DNA of 51,921 nucleotides from Actinomycetes bacterium (GCA_021802485.1 JAJZXF010000007.1:1-51921); one strand, 5' to 3'; positions 1 through 8,831 are shown, numbered from the stretch's first letter. Notes: generated from the sequence alone by a model not told the origin. Translations and numbers: made by a program.

Positions 1-74
1 ACATCGCTCGCCAGAAGATCCCGCAGTGAGCAAGTGAGGTTTGTCGCCACACCACCGCCTACCATCCGAGTCCG

Positions 75-116
75 GTGAGCGCTATCCCGGCCCTGGGTGG
101 CCGGGATAGCGCTCAC
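75..116. terminator. Perfect 18-bp inverted repeat (hairpin)
   Basis: The arms at 75-92 and 99-116 are perfectly complementary over 18 bp (GTGAGCGCTATCCCGGCC and its reverse complement) around a 6-nt loop CTGGGT. No T-run follows on either strand. It could be an actinobacterial U-less terminator of a gene lying left of the window, or an extragenic palindrome. The rest of positions 1-239 shows no gene that I can support. Confidence 0.5.
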
Positions 117-239
117 AAACAACGAGATCAAGAACGCTAACCGGTTAAGTTCGCTGTGTTATCATCGAGTCGTCGCTGCAATCACCGGTCAAACGGTGCG
201 ACATTTCAAGTGACCTCATTGCGGGAGTGGAGTTGCCTC

Positions 240-1493
240 ATGGCGGGAACAGGCAAAGGGAGAGGGTCGGAAGATGACCGGTCAACCCAGGCTCCTTTCT
301 CTAGCGATGTGAACCGGAACCAGTTCGTCGCAGGTTACGGGTCATCGAACGCATTCCTACGAACCACGGGTAGAGGCCAGCGCCATCATGTTACGGTAGT
401 CATTCTCGTGATTGCTGCCGTGCTGAGCGTGGTCGGCGGCAGCATCGCATGGTTTGTGACCCTCGGTGGAACACACGAGGCGACCCGTGTGCATGAACGA
501 GCGACCTTGCCGCCAAAGCAACCCGGTTCTCAACCCGCCGGGGGAACTGTTTCTGCAGCTCCGTCGCCACCTCCAGCAGCCTTTTCCACTCCCTCGACAC
601 CGGGCATAGTTATTGACCAGGCAACAGCCGAAAAGATCTTCTCTGCAGAGTGGCCAGTGCGCGCCACCGCGCTTAGCCTTGGCAACCAAGCCATGCTGGC
701 TCGCGTCGAGCGGGGAAGCGCCCTATTGGGGGACGTCGCGTGGATAGATTGCGGATGCGCGTCCCCGGTAGCGATGCCGGCCAATCCCCCACACAGCTTC
801 ACTGCAACCCAGCAAAGCGCATATCCTGCATCATTCCTTGCCGAGGTACAGACAACGACCACACAAGGCCCGGCACTCAGCGACCTTGTGTTCCAGCGCG
901 CAAGTGCCACAGCGCCCTGGTTAATCGTCTTCACAACAACGTATGGCTGGGCGGGCGGATCTATCATTGCGCCGACAACTCCATCCAGCTTCTCTACACC
1001 AGCACCACAGAGCGGATTCACGACGGACCCGCAACAGTTCCCAGCCGACCTTGCAGCCTACTGGCGGTCCTGGGAATATACCGGTGCACCCCCACCATCA
1101 ACGCCATTCACGACCGCCGGCTTTCTCTTGGAACATGGAATTGCAGATAGCAAGACCCAAGCAACATGGCATGCGCTGGGCGATTCGGAGACAATTCACT
1201 TCACCTCGAGCGCCCCTTTCGACAAGAGATACGACTTCGCCTCCATCATGGGGGGCAACCTTCTGTGCTCTTCGATAAGCTGGTCATCGGTCATACGAGC
1301 CATGTCTCCTGGCGCTAGAGTCACCCAACCACAAGACCGAAGCGCCCTTGCCCCCGAGGTCCCACCGGGCCAGTACCGATTGGTGAAGCAACAGGGACTT
1401 CGCGAGAGCTGCTTCCTGATTCTTCCGGCCGGCACACCTGATGTTCTTGGGGAGTGGGGCGGCTTCACTTCTGCATCTACCTCCGCCAACTAG
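240..1493 (+). CDS. Membrane-anchored protein of unknown function
   Basis: This predicted protein of 417 aa has one hydrophobic segment near residues 51-75 (VTVVILVIAAVLSVVGG and following). A Ser/Pro/Thr-rich linker follows (about residues 95-125), then an extracytoplasmic domain of roughly 290 residues. The layout suggests a signal-anchor protein with its C-terminal domain outside the membrane. I chose ATG 240 because GGAG at 229-232 sits 7 nt upstream; an in-frame start at 156 lacks such a site. Two cysteine-containing patches (CGC near residue 170, LLCSS near residue 342) are visible, but I recognise no catalytic motif. It converges on the ABC transporter operon and shares with it a hairpin at 1547-1570. 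I do not recognise the family. Confidence 0.65.
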   Translation: MAGTGKGRGSEDDRSTQAPFSSDVNRNQFVAGYGSSNAFLRTTGRGQRHHVTVVILVIAAVLSVVGGSIAWFVTLGGTHEATRVHERATLPPKQPGSQPAGGTVSAAPSPPPAAFSTPSTPGIVIDQATAEKIFSAEWPVRATALSLGNQAMLARVERGSALLGDVAWIDCGCASPVAMPANPPHSFTATQQSAYPASFLAEVQTTTTQGPALSDLVFQRASATAPWLIVFTTTYGWAGGSIIAPTTPSSFSTPAPQSGFTTDPQQFPADLAAYWRSWEYTGAPPPSTPFTTAGFLLEHGIADSKTQATWHALGDSETIHFTSSAPFDKRYDFASIMGGNLLCSSISWSSVIRAMSPGARVTQPQDRSALAPEVPPGQYRLVKQQGLRESCFLILPAGTPDVLGEWGGFTSASTSAN

Positions 1494-1546
1494 ATCCAGC
1501 TAAACGGCATTTCCTCACGTCTCTTGGTGCCCGCGAGGTGACCCGC

Positions 1547-1570
1547 GGATGATCACTAACGTGATCATCC
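1547..1570. terminator. Bidirectional terminator hairpin between convergent genes
   Basis: GGATGATCAC at 1547-1556 and GTGATCATCC at 1561-1570 form a perfect 10-bp stem with the loop TAAC, followed by TTTC on the plus strand. It lies between the stop at 1493 and the minus-strand permease gene, and it overlaps that gene's stop codon (1565-1567). It is suited to end transcription from both sides. Confidence 0.6.
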
Positions 1571-2422
1571 TTTCAAGGCACCGGCAGTTAACCCACGGAC
1601 AAGCTGGCGCTGGAATATCAAGAGCAACACGAAGATCGGCAGAGCCGCGAGAAGCGTTCCTGCAAAGATGACGTTGGTCTGGTCCACATTCAGCGCCTGT
1701 AGCTGGCGCAACCCAATCTGGACGGTACGAACTCCGTTAGTCTCCGTCACAATGAGGGGCCAGAGATATTGGTTCCACGCGCTCAGGAATGCATACAGAG
1801 CAAACGCTCCGATCAACGGGCGATTAAGAGGTACGGCAATCCTCGTTAGGAAGCGGAAATGTCCATACCCATCAAGGCGAGCCGCGTCATGTAGGTCGCG
1901 TGGAACCCCGAGAAACGCCTGGCGAAATAGAAATATCCCGACGCCGCTTGCAAGGAACGGAACTATGAGCGCAGGAAAGGAATTAAACCATCCCAATTCC
2001 ACAATTGTCTGCCTATTTGGCACTATTGTTGCCTCCATTGGCACCATTAGCGTGGCAATGCACAGCATAAAGATGGTTCGCCTGAATGGGAACCGTACGC
2101 AAGCAAACGCATAGCCCGCCAGAATCGAGGTGAGTAGCTCCGCGACCATTATCAATACAGTTACGATCATACTGTTTCGAAGGTAAATACCCAGGTGTGC
2201 CTGGTTGAATGCAGTGGCAAATGACCCCCACATCGGGTGGAGAGGAAAGAGGGTAGGCGGCCGAGCTGCTATTTGGGGAGCAGAGAGCAGCGAATTAACC
2301 ACGGTGATGTATATCGGAAATCCGATAATCACCGCCATGATCCCGAGCAGCACGTAGCGGAACGTGACCGAGACCGCCCTGCGGGTGCGGGGCCTGGCGG
2401 TGACTGACGGATCAGCTTTCAC
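1565..2422 (-). CDS. Carbohydrate ABC transporter permease, MalG/UgpE type
   Basis: This inner-membrane permease subunit would pair with the adjacent MalF/UgpA-type permease. It is 285 aa from GTG 2422, which lies inside the last codons of the upstream permease gene (11-nt overlap), so the two are translationally coupled. Hydrophobic segments start near residue 15 (YVLLGIMAVIIGFPIYI) and recur through the protein. The cytoplasmic coupling (EAA) loop reads DAARLDGYGHFRFLTRIAVP, the stretch that docks on the ATPase in this family. The run MVPMEATIVPNRQTIVELGW is typical of UgpE-like proteins. The last gene of the operon, it ends at the bidirectional hairpin. Substrate assignment to sugars or glycerol-3-phosphate rests on family resemblance only. 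Confidence 0.85.
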   Translation of the reverse strand: MKADPSVTARPRTRRAVSVTFRYVLLGIMAVIIGFPIYITVVNSLLSAPQIAARPPTLFPLHPMWGSFATAFNQAHLGIYLRNSMIVTVLIMVAELLTSILAGYAFACVRFPFRRTIFMLCIATLMVPMEATIVPNRQTIVELGWFNSFPALIVPFLASGVGIFLFRQAFLGVPRDLHDAARLDGYGHFRFLTRIAVPLNRPLIGAFALYAFLSAWNQYLWPLIVTETNGVRTVQIGLRQLQALNVDQTNVIFAGTLLAALPIFVLLLIFQRQLVRGLTAGALKG

Positions 2423-3314
2423 GGCCGTAGAACACTCTCCGCTCCAAGAACCAGAACTGCCCAAGTGTCAATATGAGCAGGATCAGAAACAGCGCCACCG
2501 AAAGTACGGCCGCCAACCCATAGTTATTGTTCGTGAACGCGGCCTGGTAAATGTAATAGATGAGGACAAGCGTGTGATTATTCGGTCCTCCTTGAGTAAG
2601 CAGGTCGATCTGACCGAACGCCTGGAATGAGCCTATGATCCCCACCACTCCGGCAAAGAACACGGTTGGGGACAGCAGCGGCAGCGTCACGCTGCGAAAG
2701 CGGAACCACGAAGCCGCTCCATCGATGCGCGCCGCATCCAAGAGCTCATCCGGGATCGACTGGAGCGCGGCGCTCATAAGGATGAAAGTGAAGCCTATGT
2801 TCTGCCACAGTGTGACCACGGAGACCGCCGGCAGCGCAAGTGTCGGGTTCTGCAAGATGCCAGTCCCACCACGCTTGCCGAGCCAGTAGCTGAAGAGGCC
2901 CACCTGGGGATCGAGGAGGGTGAAGAAGATCACGGATGCCACTGCGGTCGATGTCGCAACGGTAGAGGAGAAGACGGTCCTGAACACCCTAATACCTGCC
3001 AGACGCTGGTTGGCAAGCGCGGCAAGGGCTATGCCGAGCACTATCCCCGCGGGTACCGTAAAGATCACGAAGAGCACGGTCCGCTCCAGGCTGTGAAGGA
3101 ACGGTGCAGACGATAGGACCGACCCATACTGAGACGCTCCGACATACTTCGACGCCAGGTTCGGGAATGGTGGGGTACGGTATAGGCCGAGCCACACCGC
3201 TTTGCCAAGGGGATAGAAGACGAAGACGGCGAACACACCTAGCGCCGGAAGAACCCACAGATAGCCGAGCAGTGCTTCGCGCCATTTCCGGGAACGGTTT
3301 CGATCAGGAATCAA
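2412..3314 (-). CDS. Carbohydrate ABC transporter permease, MalF/UgpA type
   Basis: This is the partner permease of the importer. The protein is 300 aa from TTG 3314. The TTG overlaps the TGA of the upstream ATPase gene (TTGA), and GAGG lies 8 nt upstream, which together decide this unusual start; the reading frame is open further upstream but that part lies inside the ATPase gene. Hydrophobic helices begin near residue 17 (YLWVLPALGVFAVFVFYPLG). The EAA-type loop is DAARIDGAASWFRFRSVTLP. The segment FGQIDLLTQGGPNNHT is a hallmark of this permease class. It sits between the ATPase and the second permease, with overlaps on both sides. Confidence 0.85.
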   Translation of the reverse strand: MIPDRNRSRKWREALLGYLWVLPALGVFAVFVFYPLGKAVWLGLYRTPPFPNLASKYVGASQYGSVLSSAPFLHSLERTVLFVIFTVPAGIVLGIALAALANQRLAGIRVFRTVFSSTVATSTAVASVIFFTLLDPQVGLFSYWLGKRGGTGILQNPTLALPAVSVVTLWQNIGFTFILMSAALQSIPDELLDAARIDGAASWFRFRSVTLPLLSPTVFFAGVVGIIGSFQAFGQIDLLTQGGPNNHTLVLIYYIYQAAFTNNNYGLAAVLSVALFLILLILTLGQFWFLERRVFYGRES

Positions 3315-4435
3315 GAGCCGATCCTCTGAGATGTCACGGGATCGAATAGGTGAACCTCGCCCACCACTGCAAGTGCGATCGCGTCCCCGGTTGCAAACGT
3401 CCCAGCTCCCGATCTGGCGCGCGCCGTCACTAGCTGGCCGGTGCCAAGCCGGCACGCGAGCTGCTGGTAGTCACCGAGTTCCTCCACGAGGCTGACGGTC
3501 GCGTGAATCGTCCCCTCAGGATCCGGGCTGAGATGCTCAGCCCGGACACCGGCTAGCACCTCGTCGGAACTAAAGCCGCGCAACGCTACAGAGTGTTCAG
3601 CCCCCAAAGCGATCTCGCCTCCGAGAAAGTTGGCTGAGACCACCCCTGCGGCACCTCCCGAGTTGGCGGTTCCGGAGGTGATATGCGCTGGCAGGATGTT
3701 CATCGGGGGATTGCCAACGAAACCCGCGACAAAGGCGTTGGCCGGCTGCTCGTACACCGCACGCGGCGTACCAACCTGCTGGAGGCGCCCGTCGTGCATG
3801 ACAGCAATGCGATGGCCCATCGTAATCGCCTCGGTCTGATCGTGAGTCACGTAGATTGATGTGGTGCGCAGGCGCGCGTGCATCTCCACTAGCTCAGCTC
3901 GCATCTCTATGCGCAGCTGTGCATCGAGATTGGACAACGGCTCGTCCAGAAGGAACACCGCAGGCCTGCGGACTACTGCCCTCGCAAGAGCAACACGCTG
4001 GCGCTGGCCGCCCGAGAGCTGGGCTGGCTTGCGATCAAGCAGGTGCTCGATCTGCAAACTTTTTGCAACGCGGAGTACGAGCTCACCACGCTCGTTTGAC
4101 GGAAAATGCCTGGAGCGTAGCGGGAATTCAATGTTTCGCCGCACACTCAGATGCGGATAAAGAGCGTAGCTCTGGAACACCATCGCGACGTCGCGATCCT
4201 TCGGGTCCACATCATTGACGACCTGGGTGCCAATGCGCACGGTCCCCTCAGACGGGCTCTCGAGGCCAGCAATCAGGCGGAGCACCGTCGACTTGCCACA
4301 GCCCGACGGGCCGAGGAGCACTAGGAGTTCCCCGGGTTCAGCCTGGAGCGTGAGGTCGCACACAGCCTCCACGTCCCCGTAGCGCTTGCTCACCCGATCG
4401 AGCGCAACTGCTGAGATCTTCCCCTGGTCCGTCAT
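3311..4435 (-). CDS. ABC transporter ATP-binding protein, MalK/UgpC/MsmK type
   Basis: This cytoplasmic ATPase of the importer is 374 aa from ATG 4435, with a GGTGAAG-like site just upstream. An in-frame start at 4522 would add about 29 residues with no family resemblance. Walker A is GPSGCGKST (about residue 40), the Q-loop FQSYALYPHL, the signature LSGGQRQR, Walker B VFLLDEP, and the H-loop YVTHDQTEA. The C-terminal 120 residues form the MOP/TOBE-like regulatory domain of the MalK family, ending LFDPVTSQRIGS. An operon-encoded dedicated ATPase fits the Ugp layout better than a shared MsmK. Confidence 0.9.
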   Translation of the reverse strand: MTDQGKISAVALDRVSKRYGDVEAVCDLTLQAEPGELLVLLGPSGCGKSTVLRLIAGLESPSEGTVRIGTQVVNDVDPKDRDVAMVFQSYALYPHLSVRRNIEFPLRSRHFPSNERGELVLRVAKSLQIEHLLDRKPAQLSGGQRQRVALARAVVRRPAVFLLDEPLSNLDAQLRIEMRAELVEMHARLRTTSIYVTHDQTEAITMGHRIAVMHDGRLQQVGTPRAVYEQPANAFVAGFVGNPPMNILPAHITSGTANSGGAAGVVSANFLGGEIALGAEHSVALRGFSSDEVLAGVRAEHLSPDPEGTIHATVSLVEELGDYQQLACRLGTGQLVTARARSGAGTFATGDAIALAVVGEVHLFDPVTSQRIGS

Positions 4436-4536
4436 GACTTCACCGGCCTCCCCAGTCAAGTCGGGGAACTCGCGGGCTACACCGGCCACCTTCGAGGCTC
4501 CCTCATCGGCACTCGGGCGCAAGGAACGGTTCAGCC

Positions 4537-5985
4537 TCAGAGGCGCGCGTTGTACGACGCGATTGCAGAGTTCGCGCTTCGAACAGCCTCAGCGAGAGCA
4601 ACATCAGGATTCGTCCCCGATGAAATCGACGTCAAGCCGGCTTGGACCGCGTTGTCCACCTGCGTAGACGCCCCAACGACCGCACCCGCTGTAGCGGGGT
4701 CAGCAGGGCTCGCAAGTATCTGGTCATAAGCCACCCTGAAGCCGGGAACCTCTTTCCAGCGGGTCGTGATCGCTGGCATCTTCACCGAAGACTTTCGCAC
4801 CGGCACGTAACCGGTGGCAGCAGCCCACGTAGCCTGCTGCGCAGGAGCCACCAGGTACTTGATGTACTGCCACGCTGCGTCCTGGCGCTCAGGGGGGGAC
4901 CGCTTCACCATGTAAAGACCAGCGCCCCCAACGAAAACCCCACCGCCTTGCGCTGCGGGCCCTGGCATAGGACCGATGCCCAGCTTGACGCGAGAGTACT
5001 GGCCAGCGTTCAGCAAGTACACAACGGTGCCAAGTGCCGCTGAGGTCTCCATGGTCATGGGCGAGATGCGGTTCGCCACAGCAAGCAGGTCATCGTAGCT
5101 GGTCGCTGGCGTCGCCTGTGCAAGCTTGTCATCGATCATGCCCGCCCACCACGAGAACAGCGAACGGCCAAGCGGGCCGTCAAAAACCGCAGCTGTCGCC
5201 CGGCCGGTGCGCCCATTGTCGTGATTGACAAGCGTCCCGTCACCCATTGCAATCCACTCCTCGAAGGTAGACGGCGTGAGCTTCAAACTCATCCCATACT
5301 TCTCCGTTCCCGTGCTTACAATGCGCTTGGAAGCTGCTCGAAGCTCCTGGAGAGTGACCGGGGGCTTCTCGGGATCGAGCCCAGCGCGGCTAAACGCCGC
5401 CTTGTCGTAGTAAAGCACCTGGCTGGAGATGTTGAACGGCATTGCCCACAACGTCCCATCGACGCGGAAGTAATCCACAATTGACGGCACGAAGTCCGAA
5501 AGCGGATACCGTTCGGCATTCACCGCTGCCTGGGCAGGAACGATACTCTGGCTGTCAATCATCAGAGCCAGATCAGACGACTCGATCTGCACGACGTCCG
5601 GAAGGTTCCCGCCACTCAGCGCAGCGGTGTACAAAGTGAGGGTGTCCGGGTAATCGTTCTGGTTCACGAGGCTCACGCGGACATCATGTTGCGATGCGTT
5701 GAACGCTTTCGTGAGCCCGGAAAGCGCGGTGAGATTCGCACTGGTCATCGAGTGCCAGAACGTAACGGGCACCGGTTTCGACCTCGCTCTAGCAGAAGCG
5801 CCAAGCGGGAAACTAGGCAGCGCGCCTGGTGCACGGCCAGAACCGTTCGGTGCACTCGATGACGAGCAGGCACCTAGAACAAGTCCCGCGGCGCCGACCG
5901 AGATCGCGCCCGCAAGAAACTGGCGCCGATCGAAGGGCCGCTCACCTCGACCAGCCTGGGCTCCGCCTTCGTTAACATTAGGCAT
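4537..5985 (-). CDS. Extracellular solute-binding lipoprotein, UgpB-like, Tat-type signal
   Basis: This periplasmic or cell-surface binding protein captures the substrate for the importer. It is 482 aa from ATG 5985 with an excellent AAGGAGG site. The N-terminus has twin arginines (DRRQFLAGAISVG) and a lipobox LGAC near residue 40, so export by Tat and lipid anchoring are likely. The mature protein begins VTFWHSMTSANLTALSGL; FWHSM followed by a helix is typical of UgpB and its relatives. Later segments (LPDVVQIESSDLALM, GTLWAMPFNIS, QDAAWQYIKYL) also fit family 1 binding proteins. It is the first gene of the four-gene operon. The true substrate (glycerol-3-phosphate, glycerophosphodiesters or sugars) cannot be read from sequence. 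Confidence 0.87.
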   Translation of the reverse strand: MPNVNEGGAQAGRGERPFDRRQFLAGAISVGAAGLVLGACSSSSAPNGSGRAPGALPSFPLGASARARSKPVPVTFWHSMTSANLTALSGLTKAFNASQHDVRVSLVNQNDYPDTLTLYTAALSGGNLPDVVQIESSDLALMIDSQSIVPAQAAVNAERYPLSDFVPSIVDYFRVDGTLWAMPFNISSQVLYYDKAAFSRAGLDPEKPPVTLQELRAASKRIVSTGTEKYGMSLKLTPSTFEEWIAMGDGTLVNHDNGRTGRATAAVFDGPLGRSLFSWWAGMIDDKLAQATPATSYDDLLAVANRISPMTMETSAALGTVVYLLNAGQYSRVKLGIGPMPGPAAQGGGVFVGGAGLYMVKRSPPERQDAAWQYIKYLVAPAQQATWAAATGYVPVRKSSVKMPAITTRWKEVPGFRVAYDQILASPADPATAGAVVGASTQVDNAVQAGLTSISSGTNPDVALAEAVRSANSAIASYNARL

Positions 5986-6052
5986 GCCAACCTCCTTCGG
6001 GAACTCCCGCAAACCAGTAGCCGCATCGGGGTTGTCGAGCCCGCAAGCTTCT

Positions 6053-6068
6053 GGTTGGCTGTACAACC
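6053..6068. promoter_or_regulatory. Possible operator upstream of ABC importer operon
   Basis: GGTTG-N6-CAACC forms a 5-bp-arm inverted repeat about 70 bp upstream of the binding-protein gene. A TATAAC-like hexamer (minus strand) lies immediately beyond it, near 6070-6075. The arrangement resembles an operator next to a -10 box, but arms this short can arise by chance. Confidence 0.2.
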
Positions 6069-6217
6069 TAGTTATACTCCAAGCAACCGATCAGAGCACA
6101 GGTTTTCTTCCGACCACGCACCTTCCTTAGCGCAACCAAGGGAGATGCTCGGGATCCCTCACGAGCTTGGGGCCCACAGCCCCGAGCCTCTCGGGCACGA
6201 GAGGCCCGCGCAAACGT

Positions 6218-6820
6218 TCACCGGGGCTGGTGCTTTGTGGAGTTGAAGCGAGTCATAGCGGCTGCCAGCCCCTCGGACATGACAACCTCTACAGCGTCCG
6301 CTGCATCCTGCTTCGCGAGCTCCAAGGCCTCCCTTTCCCTCCCAGGAGGCCGAGCCAGAACGTAGCTCGCTCCACGTGCTGGGTTGGGCGGCTTTCCTAC
6401 GCCCACCCTAACCCGGGCAAACTCCGAGCTGTGCAGGTGAGACCTGATCGACTTGAGACCGTTATGGCCAGCGGTGCCACCAGCCACCTTCACCTTCACC
6501 TGGCCAGGAGGCAGATCGAGCTCGTCATGAACAACAACTAGCCGGTGTAGCAGCGTATCGTCATCGTCCTCGCGGGCGCTGAGATGCCGGTCCACGAGTG
6601 CGCGCACTGCGATCCCACACTCGTTCATCCACGTCTGCGGTATCGCGACAACCATCACGCAAGCATCCAGTGGCAACTTCGTGACGATGGAGGTCGTGCC
6701 CCGCTCGCGCTTCAGTGAAAGTCCGCGACGCGCAGCAAGAAGAAGAACCGCCTCCGCTCCCACGTTGTGGCGGGTCCCTTCGTAACTTCGCCCCGGGTTC
6801 CCCAGACCCACCACCAGCAA
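6218..6820 (-). CDS. pth: Peptidyl-tRNA hydrolase
   Basis: This enzyme hydrolyses the ester bond of peptidyl-tRNAs released from stalled ribosomes, in the cytoplasm. It is 200 aa, the usual Pth length. The N-terminus LVVGLGNPG and the motif TRHNVG carry the conserved Asn8 and catalytic His18. VVHDELDLPPG supplies the catalytic Asp, and GGTAGHNGLKSI is the tRNA-binding signature. The start is TTG at 6820, directly before LVVGLGNPG; no ATG or GTG fits the family N-terminus. It is the third gene of prs-rplY-pth, 36 nt after rplY, a conserved actinobacterial order. Confidence 0.95.
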   Translation of the reverse strand: MLVVGLGNPGRSYEGTRHNVGAEAVLLLAARRGLSLKRERGTTSIVTKLPLDACVMVVAIPQTWMNECGIAVRALVDRHLSAREDDDDTLLHRLVVVHDELDLPPGQVKVKVAGGTAGHNGLKSIRSHLHSSEFARVRVGVGKPPNPARGASYVLARPPGREREALELAKQDAADAVEVVMSEGLAAAMTRFNSTKHQPR

Positions 6821-6856
6821 ATCGCCAGCGCCGTTCGATCGGCGAAGGCGCAGGAG

Positions 6857-7552
6857 TTAGCTCCTCTCGCCAGCGTGCGAGCCCCCGCCTTCGCCACCCG
6901 AAGGACCCGACGACGTACTCGCAGCTTCCACTCCAGGTGCTGAAGCCCCCTCCGGCGTTTCCGCCGCCCCCTCGGGCGCCTCCGAAGCCACCGCCACAAC
7001 AGGCGGTTGCGCAACGACAAGCACCACATCCGCATCGGCTTCCAGAGACACACCTTCAGGCACCACGACGTCGCCTACCCTGATCGAGTCCCCAATGGCC
7101 ATCGCGCTTACATCGGCCTCTATTGCACGGGGAATACGATCGGGCACTGCCTTCACAGAGAGTGCAAACAGTTGCTGCTCGATCAGACCACCCGCCCTGT
7201 GGACCTCAAGCGACTCGCCCACAAGTACCACCGGCACCTCCGAGACGACCTCTTCGTCGCGCCTTACAATTTGGAAGTCCACGTGAAGCAAGATGCCACG
7301 CGTAGGGTGCCTCTGCAGCTCTCGCGCCAGGGCAAGGTGCCGGTCCTTGCCCATCTCCAGCGTGAGAAGAGCGTTCAGACCGGCCTCGGTGGAAAGAGCA
7401 TGTTGGAGCTCGCGCGCGTCCACGACAATCGCCAGGGCATCTGCCCCATGGCCGTAGATGATCGCGGGCACCTTGCCCTCAGAGCGCATACGGCGACTCG
7501 AACGCGACCCCAGGTCAGGACGCGGCTCAACATTAAGAGTGATCTCGGGCAT
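6857..7552 (-). CDS. rplY: 50S ribosomal protein bL25 (CTC form)
   Basis: bL25 binds 5S rRNA in the large ribosomal subunit. The 231-aa protein has the L25 domain at residues 1-92 (LNVEPRPDLGSRSSRRMR, VPAIIYGHGADALAI) and the C-terminal TL5/CTC beta domain to about residue 185 (VVSEVPVVLVGESLEV, LADADVSAMAIGDSIRV-like). A low-complexity tail rich in Ala, Glu, Gly and Ser follows. Such tails are common in actinobacterial CTC proteins. ATG 7552 gives the canonical N-terminus. It lies 65 nt after prs. Confidence 0.94.
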   Translation of the reverse strand: MPEITLNVEPRPDLGSRSSRRMRSEGKVPAIIYGHGADALAIVVDARELQHALSTEAGLNALLTLEMGKDRHLALARELQRHPTRGILLHVDFQIVRRDEEVVSEVPVVLVGESLEVHRAGGLIEQQLFALSVKAVPDRIPRAIEADVSAMAIGDSIRVGDVVVPEGVSLEADADVVLVVAQPPVVAVASEAPEGAAETPEGASAPGVEAASTSSGPSGGEGGGSHAGERS

Positions 7553-7617
7553 GCAAAGCTACACTAGTCGAACAAACCCAGGCCTAGCGAGACGACCGGC
7601 CAAGAGGACAGAAGGCT

Positions 7618-8589
7618 TCATGCGAGGTTCTCCCCACCGAAGATCTCTGACACCGAGGTATCCTCGAAGACGGCATCTATCGCGTCGGCAATGATGCTCG
7701 CAACGGATAGGACCTCGAGCTTGTCCATCTGCCTATGCTCTGGTATCGGCAGGGTGTTGGTCACCACCACCCGCGAGACCGCCGAAGCCTTTAGGCGATC
7801 CGTCGCAGGCTCGGAAAGGATGCCGTGCGTAGCCATTGCCCACACCTCCGTAGCGCCTCTCTCCAGCAAGAGATCGGCCGCAGCGCAGATGGTGCCCGCT
7901 GTGTCGATCATGTCGTCGATGATCACGCATCGGCGCCCCTCGACGTCACCGACGACCTCACGAGCCTCGACGGTGTTCGCCTTCCCCCTCGGACGGCGCT
8001 TGTGAACGAGTGCGAGGTCCGTACCGAGATTCTGGCTGAAGCGCTCCGCCACCTTAACCCGTCCCGCGTCCGGCGCCACGACCACCATGCCCTTGGGATC
8101 GTTCGCACGAAGGTAGTCGACAAGCACAGGCATAGCGGTTAGATGGTCTACAGGTACATCAAAAAATCCCTGTATCTGGCCAGAGTGCAGATCCACGCTC
8201 ACCACCCGGTCCACGCCTGCGACCGATAACATGTCGGCAACCAGCTTGGATGTGATCGGCTCCCTCCCCGTAGCCTTGCGATCCTGGCGCGAGTAGCCAT
8301 AGTACGGACATACTGCTGTGATTCTCTTCGCTGAAGCCCTCTTCGCGGCGTCGATCATGATTAAGTGCTCCAAGATCGAGTCATTGACCGGACCACAATG
8401 GGTCTGAATGATGAAAACATCAGAGCCCCGTATGGACTGGCCGTACCTGCAGTGGATCTCTCCATCGGCAAACTCTTTCAGGAACACCTCGCCGAGCGAG
8501 ATGTTGAGATGTGAGGCTATCTCCTCCGCAAGCTCAGGGTGCGACCTTCCGCTGAACAACTCCAGGCGACGCCTGGATACCAGCTCCAT
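7618..8589 (-). CDS. prs: Ribose-phosphate pyrophosphokinase
   Basis: This enzyme makes PRPP from ribose-5-phosphate and ATP for nucleotide, His and Trp synthesis. The 323-aa protein has the class I Prs signatures: FADGEIHCRYGQSIRGSDVF, the ATP-site segment YYGYSRQDRKATGREPIT, the divalent-metal motif DLHSGQIQGFFDVPVDHL, the flexible KRR loop VHKRRPRG, and the PRPP-binding loop CVIIDDMIDTAGT. ATG 8589 is preferred; an in-frame TTG at 8598 lies only 3 nt after the AAGGAG site. It is the first gene of prs-rplY-pth. No glmU precedes it here; instead a divergent carboxylase operon lies upstream. Confidence 0.96.
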   Translation of the reverse strand: MELVSRRRLELFSGRSHPELAEEIASHLNISLGEVFLKEFADGEIHCRYGQSIRGSDVFIIQTHCGPVNDSILEHLIMIDAAKRASAKRITAVCPYYGYSRQDRKATGREPITSKLVADMLSVAGVDRVVSVDLHSGQIQGFFDVPVDHLTAMPVLVDYLRANDPKGMVVVAPDAGRVKVAERFSQNLGTDLALVHKRRPRGKANTVEAREVVGDVEGRRCVIIDDMIDTAGTICAAADLLLERGATEVWAMATHGILSEPATDRLKASAVSRVVVTNTLPIPEHRQMDKLEVLSVASIIADAIDAVFEDTSVSEIFGGENLA

Positions 8590-8658
8590 TACCAGCAACT
8601 GCTCCTTCCATTGTTGTTACCGGCCTGCACGGTCGCGATTTACGTTCCGTGGTGTTCA

Positions 8659-8683
8659 ATGTCACTGGCCTTGCCAGTGACAT
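8659..8683. promoter_or_regulatory. Perfect 11-bp-arm palindrome, probable operator
   Basis: ATGTCACTGGC, then CTT, then GCCAGTGACAT form a perfect dyad between the divergent prs and carboxylase genes. A terminator makes no sense here because both genes start away from it. The symmetry is typical of TetR- or GntR-family operators, which often control acyl-CoA catabolism. The regulator is not encoded nearby. Confidence 0.5.
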
Positions 8684-8761
8684 GCCGGCTCACGACCCGA
8701 GGTTCACACGTCGAGCACAGACCACAAGTCAACCACAACCAGAATAGGCACTGCGTCCAAC

Positions 8762-8793
8762 CAGTGCCCTATTGTTCTCCATCATGGGCACTG
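8762..8793. promoter_or_regulatory. Second CACTG inverted repeat
   Basis: CAGTGCCC at 8762-8769 and GGGCACTG at 8786-8793 are inverted copies, with further GCACTG sequences at 8748-8753 and 8795-8800. They share the CACTG core with the palindrome at 8659-8683, which suggests several binding half-sites in one control region. Confidence 0.35.
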
Positions 8794-8831
8794 CAGCACT
8801 GATCGAGAAGTTGGGACAGCGTCCCTAGCGA

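Noticed and set aside
156-239. Upstream in-frame start of the first gene
   Set aside because: No ribosome site, and the added residues are of poor quality; ATG 240 has GGAG at 7 nt.
1565-5985. Functional link between the Ugp-like importer and the phosphodiesterase at 30835 as one operon
   Set aside because: The genes are about 25 kb apart with unrelated operons between; only a regulatory link would be possible and no shared site is seen.
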